A DNA stretch of 35,752 nucleotides from an uncultured Pelagibacteraceae bacterium (GTDB lineage: Bacteria > Pseudomonadota > Alphaproteobacteria > Pelagibacterales > Pelagibacteraceae), in NCBI GenBank assembly GCA_902581775.1, contig CACHPJ010000010.1, positions 1 through 35,752 on the forward strand, read 5' to 3'. The notes beneath the pieces were generated by a model. It did not search any database, was not told the origin of the DNA, and worked only from the letters and a program-made list of their open reading frames with translations. Of this stretch, positions 17,129 through 24,770 are shown one piece after another; position 1 is the first letter of the stretch; every line of letters begins with the position of its first letter. Made by a program: the position numbers and the translations under genes.

Positions 17129-17611
17129 TCATATTGTCATGAATATAGAGAATTTCCCATCAATTAGTTGATAAATAATATAAGGCTCTTCTTTTTTTCC
17201 AGGCATTCCAGGTGTTCCTATTGGCATCCCAGGTAAAGCTATACCATCAATATCGGGTTGTTCTTTTAACAACTTATTAACTGCCTCAAGTGGAACATGC
17301 CCTTCTATAAAATATCTTCCCATAATAGTAGTATGGCAAGACTGCATTTCAAGTGGAATATTGTATTTTTGTTTTATCGAATGGAGACTTCTCATATCTG
17401 TCTGCTTAACATTAAATTTTTCTTTTTCTAGAAACAAAACATATCCGTAACAGCATCCACAGGAAGGGGTTTTAAAAACCTCAACACTCAGTTTTTTATT
17501 ATTTATTTTAGCTGAAGCGTTTTCTTTATCTTCAATAAAATTAAAAGAATAAAAAAGTGATACTGATAATATTAATATTATTATCGGCTTAACAAATTTT
17601 TTTAAGAACAT
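17129..17611 (-). CDS. DUF411 family metal-binding protein, exported or membrane-anchored
   Basis: The 160-residue product has an N-terminal hydrophobic segment (9-24) acting as a signal or anchor, then a DUF411 domain. The domain carries the family cysteines KTPSCGCC (48-54, C51/C53/C54), the MQSCHT motif (89-94), GRYFIEGHVP and the C-terminal PGMPIGTPGM (127-136). Family members are often found with copper-resistance genes and are thought to bind copper in the periplasm. No other copper gene is visible here. It lies 19 bases after csaA. Domain identification is firm; the metal and role are inferred from the family. Confidence 0.87.
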   Translation of the reverse strand: MFLKKFVKPIIILILSVSLFYSFNFIEDKENASAKINNKKLSVEVFKTPSCGCCYGYVLFLEKEKFNVKQTDMRSLHSIKQKYNIPLEMQSCHTTIMGRYFIEGHVPLEAVNKLLKEQPDIDGIALPGMPIGTPGMPGKKEEPYIIYQLIDGKFSIFMTI

Positions 17612-17630
17612 ATGATATCTCAGATTTAAT

Positions 17631-17966
17631 TTAAGCTACATCTAAACCATTATCAGTTTTCTGAGAAGGATGCACTAGGACAACTTTTCCATCTTTTTCT
17701 ATCGCTCCAAGCACTAATACCTCTGAAATAATACCAGCTATATTCTTAGTTGGAAAATTACACACTCCAATAACTTGTTTGCCTATTAGATTTTCAGCAC
17801 TATAGTAATGTGTGATTTGGGCTGAAGATTGTTTAATACCGATCTCTTTTCCAAAATCCACTTTTATTACTAAAGAAGGTTTTTTTGCTTTTTCATTTTT
17901 TTTTACTTCTAAAACCGTGCCGACTTTTATTGAGACCTTTTTAAAATCTTCATAGTTAATTTCCAT
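17631..17966 (-). CDS. csaA: CsaA-like tRNA-binding domain protein
   Basis: This 111-residue protein is a single EMAP/OB-fold tRNA-binding domain of the CsaA type. It shows FKKVSIKVGTVLEV at the N terminus, the conserved KKPSLVIKVDFGKEIGIKQSSAQIT block, YSAENLIGKQVIGVCNFP and IISEVLVLGA. The length and the C-terminal VLVHPSQKTDNGLDVA fit CsaA, proposed as an export chaperone in Bacillus. Its function in alphaproteobacteria is not settled. AAGGAG (17972-17977) lies 5 bases before the ATG and only three bases after the T tract of the livK terminator, so expression depends on read-through or a hidden promoter. Confidence 0.88.
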   Translation of the reverse strand: MEINYEDFKKVSIKVGTVLEVKKNEKAKKPSLVIKVDFGKEIGIKQSSAQITHYYSAENLIGKQVIGVCNFPTKNIAGIISEVLVLGAIEKDGKVVLVHPSQKTDNGLDVA

Positions 17967-17980
17967 TTTATCTCCTTATA

Positions 17981-18007
17981 AAAAAAAGGGGGCCTACGCC
18001 CCCTTTT
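17981..18007 (-). terminator. Rho-independent terminator after the first livK
   Basis: A perfect 10-base-pair stem (17984-17993 with 17998-18007) has a GGGGGC core and a CTAC loop. It is followed on the minus strand by seven T residues (17981-17987). It sits 19 bases after the livK stop and immediately before the csaA ribosome-binding site. Confidence 0.92.
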
Positions 18008-18026
18008 AAATTTTCAATTTAAATAA

Positions 18027-19130
18027 TTATAATTGTTTATAATTACCTTTGCTCCACTCATAAAAAACGTAACCTGGTAAACTTACGTCACCTTTTTTAT
18101 CAAAGCTTAAAGTTCCAAGCACAGTATTAAATTTTCCTTTTTTCATTGCTTGAAGAACTTTTTTTCTGTCGATTGATCCTGCTTGAGTTGCAGCCTGTTC
18201 AAATACTTGTAATGCAGCATATGAGTAAAGCACATAACCTTCTGGCTCAATTCCGGCAGCTTTAAATTTTTTCACTAATGGTGCAGCTTCTGGATTATTT
18301 CTTGGATCCGGGCTGAAAGTCATTAAAGTACCTTCCCCTGCGTCACCAGTAATTTGCCAATACTCTGCAGTTACTAGTGCATCTCCACTGATCAATTTAG
18401 TTTTCATACCTTGGTCTCTCATTTGTCTTACGATAAGACCACCTTCAGTATGGTAACCTCCAAGATAAACTGCATCAATATTGTTTGCTTTAAGTTTTGA
18501 AACTAGAGCAGAGTAATCTTTTTCACCTGCTGTGAATGCTTCGTACATAGTTTCTTTTAATCCACCTTTATTCATGTTTTTCTTTGTAGCATCTGCTAAA
18601 CCTTTTCCATAAGCAGTTTTGTCATGAATTATTGCAACTTTTTTTCCACTGTATTCTTTTGCTAAGAATGCGCCAGCAACTTCACCTTGCTGGTCATCTC
18701 TACCGCAAACTCTAAATACATTTGGTCCACCTTTGTCTGTGAACGCTGGATTAGTTGATGCTGGAGATACTTGGATAATACCTTCTTCTGTATATACTTT
18801 AGAAGCTGGTATTGAAGATCCTGAACAGAAATGTCCTGCAACATAAGTTACTCCTTGACCTGCAAATTTATTTGCAACTGCTACAGCTTGTTTTGGATCA
18901 CAAGCATCATCGCCTATTACTAATTTAACTTTTTCTCCCAAAATACCACCTTTTGCATTAGTATCTTTTAACCACATTTCAGCACCAGCTTTTAACTGAG
19001 CACCGAAAGATGCGTATTGACCACTCATTGGTCCAGCAGAAGCTACAACAACGTCAGCTTTTGCAGTTATTGATCCTAATAAAAAGATTGAAGCAATTAT
19101 TGAAAGAATATTTTTCATAATCTTAAACAT
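18027..19130 (-). CDS. livK: Branched-chain amino-acid-type ABC transporter substrate-binding protein
   Basis: This 367-residue periplasmic binding protein has a Sec signal peptide (hydrophobic residues 8-20, likely cleavage after AKA at 25) and then the LivJ/LivK-type start DVVVASAGPMSGQYASFGAQ. Other hallmarks are KLVIGDDACDPKQAVAVANKF, the VSPASTNPAF hinge region and GKKVAIIHDKTAYGKG. It should capture leucine/isoleucine/valine or related amino acids for the livHMGF genes directly upstream. The upstream ATG (MFKIMKN) is favoured over the internal one because GAGGG lies just before it. An 84-base gap with its own promoter, plus a strong terminator, indicates separate high-level transcription of the binding protein. 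Confidence 0.92.
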   Translation of the reverse strand: MFKIMKNILSIIASIFLLGSITAKADVVVASAGPMSGQYASFGAQLKAGAEMWLKDTNAKGGILGEKVKLVIGDDACDPKQAVAVANKFAGQGVTYVAGHFCSGSSIPASKVYTEEGIIQVSPASTNPAFTDKGGPNVFRVCGRDDQQGEVAGAFLAKEYSGKKVAIIHDKTAYGKGLADATKKNMNKGGLKETMYEAFTAGEKDYSALVSKLKANNIDAVYLGGYHTEGGLIVRQMRDQGMKTKLISGDALVTAEYWQITGDAGEGTLMTFSPDPRNNPEAAPLVKKFKAAGIEPEGYVLYSYAALQVFEQAATQAGSIDRKKVLQAMKKGKFNTVLGTLSFDKKGDVSLPGYVFYEWSKGNYKQL

Positions 19131-19146
19131 ATGTCCCTCTTTTTTG

Positions 19147-19166
19147 TTGTTAATTAATTAATTAAT
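19147..19166 (-). promoter_or_regulatory. ATTA-repeat leader element, livK copy
   Basis: On the minus strand this reads ATTAATTAATTAATTAACAA. The identical 20 bases occur at 35641-35660 before the second Liv-type binding-protein gene. Here it lies 16 bases before the start codon and just before a GAGGG ribosome site. Confidence 0.6.
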
Positions 19167-19173
19167 ATTGATT

Positions 19174-19202
19174 ATTGAACACTACCTAAGCTTTTTTGTA
19201 AA
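19174..19202 (-). promoter_or_regulatory. Candidate promoter of the first livK
   Basis: On the minus strand TTTACA (19197-19202) is followed by a 17-base spacer and TTCAAT (19174-19179). It lies in the gap after livF. The -10 and the following leader align closely with those of the second binding-protein gene at 35630, which strengthens the call. Confidence 0.5.
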
Positions 19203-19214
19203 TAAGGAAAAAAA

Positions 19215-19934
19215 TTATTTTTTTCCGCCCCCCTCAAGGTAAGCAGCTTGAATATCCTTGTTTTTTAATAAGTCTTGACCTGTGCCTTCTAAAGTAACAT
19301 TTCCATTAACTAAAACGTACCCTCGATCCGCAAGTTCTAAAGCTTTTTTAGCATTTTGCTCAACTAAGAAAATTGTCACTTTTTTTTGTTTATTAATATT
19401 TTTAATAGCAATAAAAATTTGATTTACAAGTTTAGGCGCAATACCTAGTGACGGTTCATCTAATAACAGCATTTTTGGTCTAGCCATCATTGCTCTGCCA
19501 ATAGCTAACATTTGTTGTTCTCCCCCAGAGAGAGTTCCTCCTCTTTGATTTAATCTATCTTTAAGAACCGGAAAAAGATCATAAACATCTTTTACATCGG
19601 TATCAAAATTCTTTCCTTTATCATATGCTGATGCTCCTAGCCTCAAGTTATCTTCTACAGAAAGCCTTGAAAAAATTCTTCTTCCTTCGGGAACTTGCGA
19701 AATTCCAAGATTTACTATTTCGTGTGGAGGTAAATTTTCTATGTGTTGATCATCAAATAAAATTTCACCGGTTGAAGCTTTGTTAACACCGCTTATTGTC
19801 ATTAATAAAGTTGATTTACCTGCTCCATTAGAACCAATCAAAGTAACAATTTCTCCGCTATTTACTTTTACATCTACTCCTCTTAAAGCCTGAATATTTC
19901 CGTAGAATGTTTCAACTTTTGATATTAATAACAT
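19215..19934 (-). CDS. livF: ABC transporter ATP-binding protein LivF
   Basis: This 239-residue cytoplasmic ATPase carries Walker A GSNGAGKST (34-42), the Q-loop region ISQVPEGRRIFSRLSVEDNL (78-97), the ABC signature LSGGEQQ (135-141) and Walker B LLLDEP (156-161). It also has the switch His-region replaced by FLVEQN, as is normal for LivF proteins. It pairs with LivG to power uptake through LivH/LivM. The VPEGR motif and the short length separate LivF from LivG. It starts one base after the livG stop. The stop codon lies inside an all-A/T palindrome (19206-19226) that could slow polymerase but is too weak to call a terminator. Confidence 0.95.
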   Translation of the reverse strand: MLLISKVETFYGNIQALRGVDVKVNSGEIVTLIGSNGAGKSTLLMTISGVNKASTGEILFDDQHIENLPPHEIVNLGISQVPEGRRIFSRLSVEDNLRLGASAYDKGKNFDTDVKDVYDLFPVLKDRLNQRGGTLSGGEQQMLAIGRAMMARPKMLLLDEPSLGIAPKLVNQIFIAIKNINKQKKVTIFLVEQNAKKALELADRGYVLVNGNVTLEGTGQDLLKNKDIQAAYLEGGGKK

Positions 19935-19935
19935 T

Positions 19936-20730
19936 TTATTCCTCTGTTCCTAAATATGCCTCAATAACTGCTGGGCTATTTTTCGTTTCTTTTGCAGATC
20001 CTTGAAATATTTTCTTTCCGTAATTTAAAACAACTACATGATCAGAAATCTCCATTACGACGCTCATGTCATGTTCAATTAACAAAATACCAGTTTTTTT
20101 TTCCTTTTTTATAAATAGAAGTAACTTATTTAATTCAGCAGATTCTTTTGCATTTAATCCAGCCGCCGGTTCATCTAAACATAGTAAATAAGGGTTAATA
20201 CACATTGCTCTTACTATTTCTAGTTTTCTTTGATCTCCATAAGGTAGATCACCTGCATCATCGTCAGCTCTATGGGTAAGACCTATTATGTCTAGCCAGT
20301 ATTTTGAAATTTCTATTGCTTCTTTTTCTTTTTTTACAAAAGAGGGTGCATTAAATAATCCAAAAATTGTAAATCCTGATGCGTCCATTAGTTTATTATG
20401 TTGAGCAACCATTAAATTTTCTAATACGGACATTTGTGGAAAAAGTCTAATATTTTGAAAAGTTCTAGCTACACCTGCTTTCTGAGCAACTTTAAAATCC
20501 GAAAACTTTTTTAAATTCAACCTCTCATTTTCTTTATTAAGAAACATTGAGCCTGCAGTAGCTTTATAAAAACCCGTTAAACAATTAAATACAGTTGTTT
20601 TTCCAGCGCCATTAGGTCCAATAATTGAGGTAATCTGATCTTTGGATGCTGAGAAAGATAGGTCGTCTATCGCTAATAATCCTCCAAATCTCATAGTCAA
20701 ATTTTCAACATCTAATAATTTTTGTGTCAT
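19936..20730 (-). CDS. livG: ABC transporter ATP-binding protein LivG
   Basis: This 264-residue ATPase has Walker A GPNGAGKT (38-45), the LivG-typical VARTFQNIRLFPQMSVLENLMVAQH segment, a signature helix in the form LPYGDQRKLEIVRAM rather than LSGGQ, and Walker B CLDEPAAGLN. LLIEHDM forms the switch region. These features separate LivG from LivF. It should form the LivF-LivG ATPase pair of the first Liv transporter. The ATG overlaps the livM stop by four bases (ATGA), indicating translational coupling. Confidence 0.95.
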   Translation of the reverse strand: MTQKLLDVENLTMRFGGLLAIDDLSFSASKDQITSIIGPNGAGKTTVFNCLTGFYKATAGSMFLNKENERLNLKKFSDFKVAQKAGVARTFQNIRLFPQMSVLENLMVAQHNKLMDASGFTIFGLFNAPSFVKKEKEAIEISKYWLDIIGLTHRADDDAGDLPYGDQRKLEIVRAMCINPYLLCLDEPAAGLNAKESAELNKLLLFIKKEKKTGILLIEHDMSVVMEISDHVVVLNYGKKIFQGSAKETKNSPAVIEAYLGTEE

Positions 20731-22004
20731 TTAATAACCTCTTTTTTGTGAAGAGTTATTGTTGGTTTTCTTGTTGCTAAAATTCCTCTAGGTCTAAAAA
20801 TCATTATAAGAACCATTGCTCCGCCAAATGCTATCATTCTGTAAGACTCAAAATCTCTAAAAACTTCAATTAATCCAATTAAAAAGACAGTCGCTAAAAC
20901 TACACCTGTTTGTGAACCCATACCTCCAAGCACCACAATTGCAACAATTATCGCTGACTCAATAAAAGTAAAACTTTCTGGGCTTATAAAAGCTTGTCTA
21001 GTTGCAAAAAAAGAACCTGCAAAACCTCCGAACATTGCACCAATGGCAAACGCTGTAAGTTTTGTATTTCTTGGGTTAACACCTAATGACTTGCATGCTA
21101 TTTCATCTTCTCTTAAAGCCTCCCAGGCCCTGCCTATAGGTAATCTTCTTATTTTAATCGTAAAAAGATTTGTAATTAAAGCTAAGACTAATATTAAATA
21201 ATATAAAAATATTATTCTTTGCATAGGACTATATTCTAAACCAAAGAATGTATGAAATGTTTGCTCCCCTTCTTCTGGAAAACTTTTAAACGGCAAGCCA
21301 AAAAAAGATGGTCTGGGTATGCCTGTTAAACCATCTGGTCCTTTTGTAAGTTGATACCAATTTAATAAAAGAATTCTTATCATTTCACCAAATGCCAATG
21401 TAACAATTGCAAGATAATCACCCCTTAGTCTTAAAACTGGGAAACCTAACAAAACTCCAAACATCGCTGCAAATATTCCTGCTATAGGTAAACAAATCCA
21501 AAAAGACCATCCAAAATGAATTGCAAACAATGCATAAGAGTAAGCACCTACCGCATAGAATGCAACGTAACCAAGATCAAGTAATCCTGCTAATCCTATT
21601 ACAATATTCAAACCCCATCCCAACATTATATAAGTTAACATCATGATGGCTATATCCATCAGATATCGATCAGTAAAAGGAAGGAAAGGAAAAATAACTG
21701 AGAAAATAATTGCACTTAAAGCAATTTGAGTTCCTTTTGTGTCTAAAAATTTCGTAATTGATTTACCAACAGTTGATTGTATTCCATATTTTTGATCTCT
21801 GTTGTAAATATACAAATTAGTAAGAAATCTTCCTAAAGCACAAACTATAACAATAACTAATACGATAAACCATTTAGGGCTGACAACTAGAACCTCATTT
21901 TTAGCAACTGTTCTTAAACCTACTATTGGACCAAATAAAGCTAAGGCAATTAAACCTGTAAAAAGACTATCTTTAATTGAAGAAACTAAAAAATTTTTTC
22001 TCAT
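20727..22004 (-). CDS. livM: Branched-chain amino-acid-type ABC permease LivM
   Basis: This 425-residue inner-membrane permease equals the E. coli LivM length and includes the long N-terminal part with extra hydrophobic segments before the conserved core. Core signatures are MLGWGLNIVIGLAGLLDLGYVAFYAVGAYSYAL, LRLRGDYLAIVTLAFGEMIRILLLN, and the ATP-binding-protein contact loop GRAWEALREDEIACKSLGVN. It forms the translocation pore with LivH. The start immediately follows the livH stop with no gap, and the end overlaps livG by four bases. Confidence 0.95.
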   Translation of the reverse strand: MRKNFLVSSIKDSLFTGLIALALFGPIVGLRTVAKNEVLVVSPKWFIVLVIVIVCALGRFLTNLYIYNRDQKYGIQSTVGKSITKFLDTKGTQIALSAIIFSVIFPFLPFTDRYLMDIAIMMLTYIMLGWGLNIVIGLAGLLDLGYVAFYAVGAYSYALFAIHFGWSFWICLPIAGIFAAMFGVLLGFPVLRLRGDYLAIVTLAFGEMIRILLLNWYQLTKGPDGLTGIPRPSFFGLPFKSFPEEGEQTFHTFFGLEYSPMQRIIFLYYLILVLALITNLFTIKIRRLPIGRAWEALREDEIACKSLGVNPRNTKLTAFAIGAMFGGFAGSFFATRQAFISPESFTFIESAIIVAIVVLGGMGSQTGVVLATVFLIGLIEVFRDFESYRMIAFGGAMVLIMIFRPRGILATRKPTITLHKKEVIK

Positions 22005-22922
22005 TTATACTTTTTCAATATCAGGCTTGCCTAAAAATCCAGTTGGATAAAATATTAAAACAACCACTAAAACTGTAAATGCAGCTATGTCTTTATATTC
22101 TATTGAAATATATCCTGACCAAAAAACTTCTATTAAACCTATTAACAATCCTCCAAGCATAGCTCCGGGTATGGAGCCTATTCCTCCGAGTACTGCAGCG
22201 GTAAATGCTTTGATACCAGCAAGAAAACCTATATAAAAATCTATAACACCATAATACATGACGAACATCATGCCAGCGACAGAGGCAAGTGACGAACCTA
22301 TTATAAAAGTTATTGATATCGTTCTGTCTACATTTATTCCCATTAATGCAGTCATAGTTCTATCTTGTTCACATGCTCTCTGAGCACGGCCAAGCGCTGT
22401 TTTAGTAATAAGTAAGGTAAAGACTGCCATTAAAACAATTGTTACTAAAATTATAAAAATTTGTAAGTAACTTAACGATACAGTAAAACCTGTATCTTCC
22501 ATGAAAGTAAAGCCGCCCTGAATTACTGGTTGCAAAGTTTTTATTCTAGCTCCTTGTGCAGCTTGAACATAATTTTGTAGAACTATGGACATTCCTAAAG
22601 CTGATATAAGAGGAGCTAATCTAAAAGATTTTCTTAAAGGTTTATAAGCTAATTTTTCTACCGTCCAGCCATAACAAGCTGTAAAAACCATTGCTATTAA
22701 AAGTGTAAGTAACAACACTATTGGCAATGCAATACTTGTAAGTGCAAATAATATAAATGAGATTAAAGCGATAAATGCTCCAACCATGAAAATATCACCA
22801 TGAGCAAAGTTTATCATGCCGATTATTCCATAAACCATAGTATATCCTATGGCTATCAATCCATAAACTGAACCTAAAGTTACACCATTAATTAATTGTT
22901 GTAAGAAATAAGCAGTATCCAT
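22005..22922 (-). CDS. livH: Branched-chain amino-acid-type ABC permease LivH
   Basis: This 305-residue membrane protein has about eight hydrophobic helices. LivH signatures are QQLINGVTLGSVYGLIAIGYTMVYGIIGMINFAHGDIFMVG at the N terminus, the coupling loop GRAQRACEQDRTMTALMGINVDRTI, and FTAAVLGGIGSIPGAMLGGLLIGLIE. It pairs with LivM. The gene starts 10 bases after the ProC-like gene, so that reductase is likely in the same transcript. No clear Shine-Dalgarno is seen, which agrees with coupling or read-through. Confidence 0.94.
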   Translation of the reverse strand: MDTAYFLQQLINGVTLGSVYGLIAIGYTMVYGIIGMINFAHGDIFMVGAFIALISFILFALTSIALPIVLLLTLLIAMVFTACYGWTVEKLAYKPLRKSFRLAPLISALGMSIVLQNYVQAAQGARIKTLQPVIQGGFTFMEDTGFTVSLSYLQIFIILVTIVLMAVFTLLITKTALGRAQRACEQDRTMTALMGINVDRTISITFIIGSSLASVAGMMFVMYYGVIDFYIGFLAGIKAFTAAVLGGIGSIPGAMLGGLLIGLIEVFWSGYISIEYKDIAAFTVLVVVLIFYPTGFLGKPDIEKV

Positions 22923-22932
22923 ATTTAGAGTT

Positions 22933-23691
22933 TTAAAATTTTTTAAAGATGTTATTTAAAACTGTTTGTTGGACTTTGTAAAATTTCTTTTTTTTAAGCT
23001 GATTAAGTACGTAAGCATTGGTTCCTCCTGGCGTTTGGGATTCTAGTACCAGTTGTTTTAAAGAATTTTTGTTTTTATTTATTGCATCCTCTGACAACGC
23101 TAAAAAAAGTTCTCTAGTATAATCTTCTGCATCTTTTCTTTTTATACCTTTTGAAGTTAACCAGTTACTGGTTTGATTTAATAAAAAGTAAAAAGAAGCC
23201 ATGAACGATGAAGTTGACCAAAAAGCTTTTGAAGTTTTTTCATTCTTTAGTTCTATTACTTTACCAAGATGCCTAAAAAAGTTTTTTAACTGATTATCCT
23301 TAGGACAAATTATTATAGGCCCTTTTCGCATTCCTATGAATGGCAAAGGAATAACTCTAAATATATTTTTGCTTTTTGTATATTTTTTTAATTTTTCTAA
23401 GTTTATCGTTGATATAAGACTTATTATTTTTTTATTTTTATTAAATTTAAGTTTATTTAAGATCTTACTTCCTACTTGGGGTGTTACTGCTAAAAAAACC
23501 CAATTGGATCTATCGATTACCTGTTGATTGTTATTTGCGATAGTCACTTTTTTAAATCTTTTACTTATTTTTTTTGATATTAATTTATTTCGAGGGGAGA
23601 TATAAATTTTTTTGATTTTAAGCTTAGATTTAGAAATACCTTCAATTATAGAAGATGTGATATGTCCTGAGCCTAAAAAACCAATATTCAT
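22933..23691 (-). CDS. Pyrroline-5-carboxylate reductase-like protein (ProC family)
   Basis: This 252-residue protein begins with a Rossmann motif GFLGSGHI (4-11). It continues with the ProC-type segments VFLAVTPQ (69-76), RVIPLPFIGMRKGP and the C-terminal-domain signature ESQTPGGTNAYVLNQL, the counterpart of the SPGGTT motif in P5C reductases. It would reduce an imine such as pyrroline-5-carboxylate with NAD(P)H in the cytoplasm. It is shorter and more Lys-rich than a standard ProC and may act on another imine. It precedes livH by 10 bases, tying an amino-acid enzyme to amino-acid uptake. The start is only 5 bases from the start of the divergent AbrB-family gene. Confidence 0.78.
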   Translation of the reverse strand: MNIGFLGSGHITSSIIEGISKSKLKIKKIYISPRNKLISKKISKRFKKVTIANNNQQVIDRSNWVFLAVTPQVGSKILNKLKFNKNKKIISLISTINLEKLKKYTKSKNIFRVIPLPFIGMRKGPIIICPKDNQLKNFFRHLGKVIELKNEKTSKAFWSTSSFMASFYFLLNQTSNWLTSKGIKRKDAEDYTRELFLALSEDAINKNKNSLKQLVLESQTPGGTNAYVLNQLKKKKFYKVQQTVLNNIFKKF

Positions 23692-23696
23692 AATAA

Positions 23697-24770
23697 ATGC
23701 AGAATAACCAGTCTATACCAATTAATAAAGAAAATTTTAAACTGATTTTTTCTAAAGAATTTATTTTGGTAATTATATTCTCTATTCCTGCAGCAATAAT
23801 CGCAGAGTATTTTAACATCCCTTTAGCTTGGTTTTTAGGTCCTATGATTATAACATCATTGTTGTCTCTATTAGGTCTAAAACTAGTCATGCCTAGATTG
23901 GTTTTAAGTATGATATTGATACTGTTAGGTCTTTATATTGGAAATTATATAGACAAAAATTTGTTTTCTCAAATGCACCAATGGGTTTGGACATCTTTAA
24001 TTATGTTAGGCTACATAATTTTTAGTGTCTTGTTAGTTTCTAAATACCTAGAAAGATTTTCAGGATATGAGAAAAAAACATCAATTTTTTCTGCCGCTCC
24101 AGGTGCCTTAGGTCCACTTTTAATCTTAGCAGAAGATGAAAAATCTGATCTAAGTCAGGTTGCTACTTCGCACTTAATTAGATTGATAATAATAATAACT
24201 GTATTCCCATTTATTGTAGATAGTTTTTATGATCAAAATAAAATTGAAAATATAGAAATAATTATTGAGCAAAATATTTATGATTTATTAATTTTAATAT
24301 CTTCATCTTTACTAATTATTTTCATTTTTGATAAAATAAAAATACCTGCAGCACTCTTAGCGGGTACACTTGTAGCTAGTGGATTATTGCAGATTACAGA
24401 AGTTGCAAGTTACAAATTATCTCCTGGAATTATTGATTTTTGTTTATTAATACTTGGGTCTTCTGTGGGTTGTAGGTTTGCAAATAAAACTTTTAGTGAA
24501 ATAGGAAAAAATGCTTTACACAGTTTTGTTGCTACCTTTTTTTTGGTCGTTCTTGGTGTGTTAGCAGCTTATATAGCAAGTTTAGTAATAGATAAAAATT
24601 TCTTCACATTATTATTGTCTTATTGTCCTGGTGGAATTTACGAGGTTGCGGTAATAGCTATTTTTTTCGATTTAGACCCAGAATTTGTTTCTTTTCATCA
24701 TATTATAAGACTTTTATTAATTCTATTTATCGTCCCAATAATTCTTAGGTTAGTTCAAAAGAAAAACTAA
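23697..24770 (+). CDS. AbrB family membrane protein
   Basis: This 357-residue inner-membrane protein is the only gene on the plus strand. It contains two AbrB-type repeats: IPLAWFLGPMIITSLLSL with SAAPGALGPLLILAEDEKSDLSQVATSHLIRL in the first half, and IPAALLAGTLVASGLLQ with SYCPGGIYEVAVIAIFFDLDPEFVSFHHIIRLLLI in the second. These proteins are often mis-named ammonia monooxygenase; they are probably transporters or regulators of unknown substrate. The N-terminal helix needs this start or one very close to it. No Shine-Dalgarno is seen, so a leaderless message is possible. Its stop codon overlaps that of the convergent tctA gene. Confidence 0.85.
   Translation: MQNNQSIPINKENFKLIFSKEFILVIIFSIPAAIIAEYFNIPLAWFLGPMIITSLLSLLGLKLVMPRLVLSMILILLGLYIGNYIDKNLFSQMHQWVWTSLIMLGYIIFSVLLVSKYLERFSGYEKKTSIFSAAPGALGPLLILAEDEKSDLSQVATSHLIRLIIIITVFPFIVDSFYDQNKIENIEIIIEQNIYDLLILISSSLLIIFIFDKIKIPAALLAGTLVASGLLQITEVASYKLSPGIIDFCLLILGSSVGCRFANKTFSEIGKNALHSFVATFFLVVLGVLAAYIASLVIDKNFFTLLLSYCPGGIYEVAVIAIFFDLDPEFVSFHHIIRLLLILFIVPIILRLVQKKN

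Noticed and set aside
19206-19226. Terminator at the end of livF
   Set aside because: The palindrome is almost all A and T, includes the stop codon and lacks a GC-rich stem, so it is unlikely to stop transcription.
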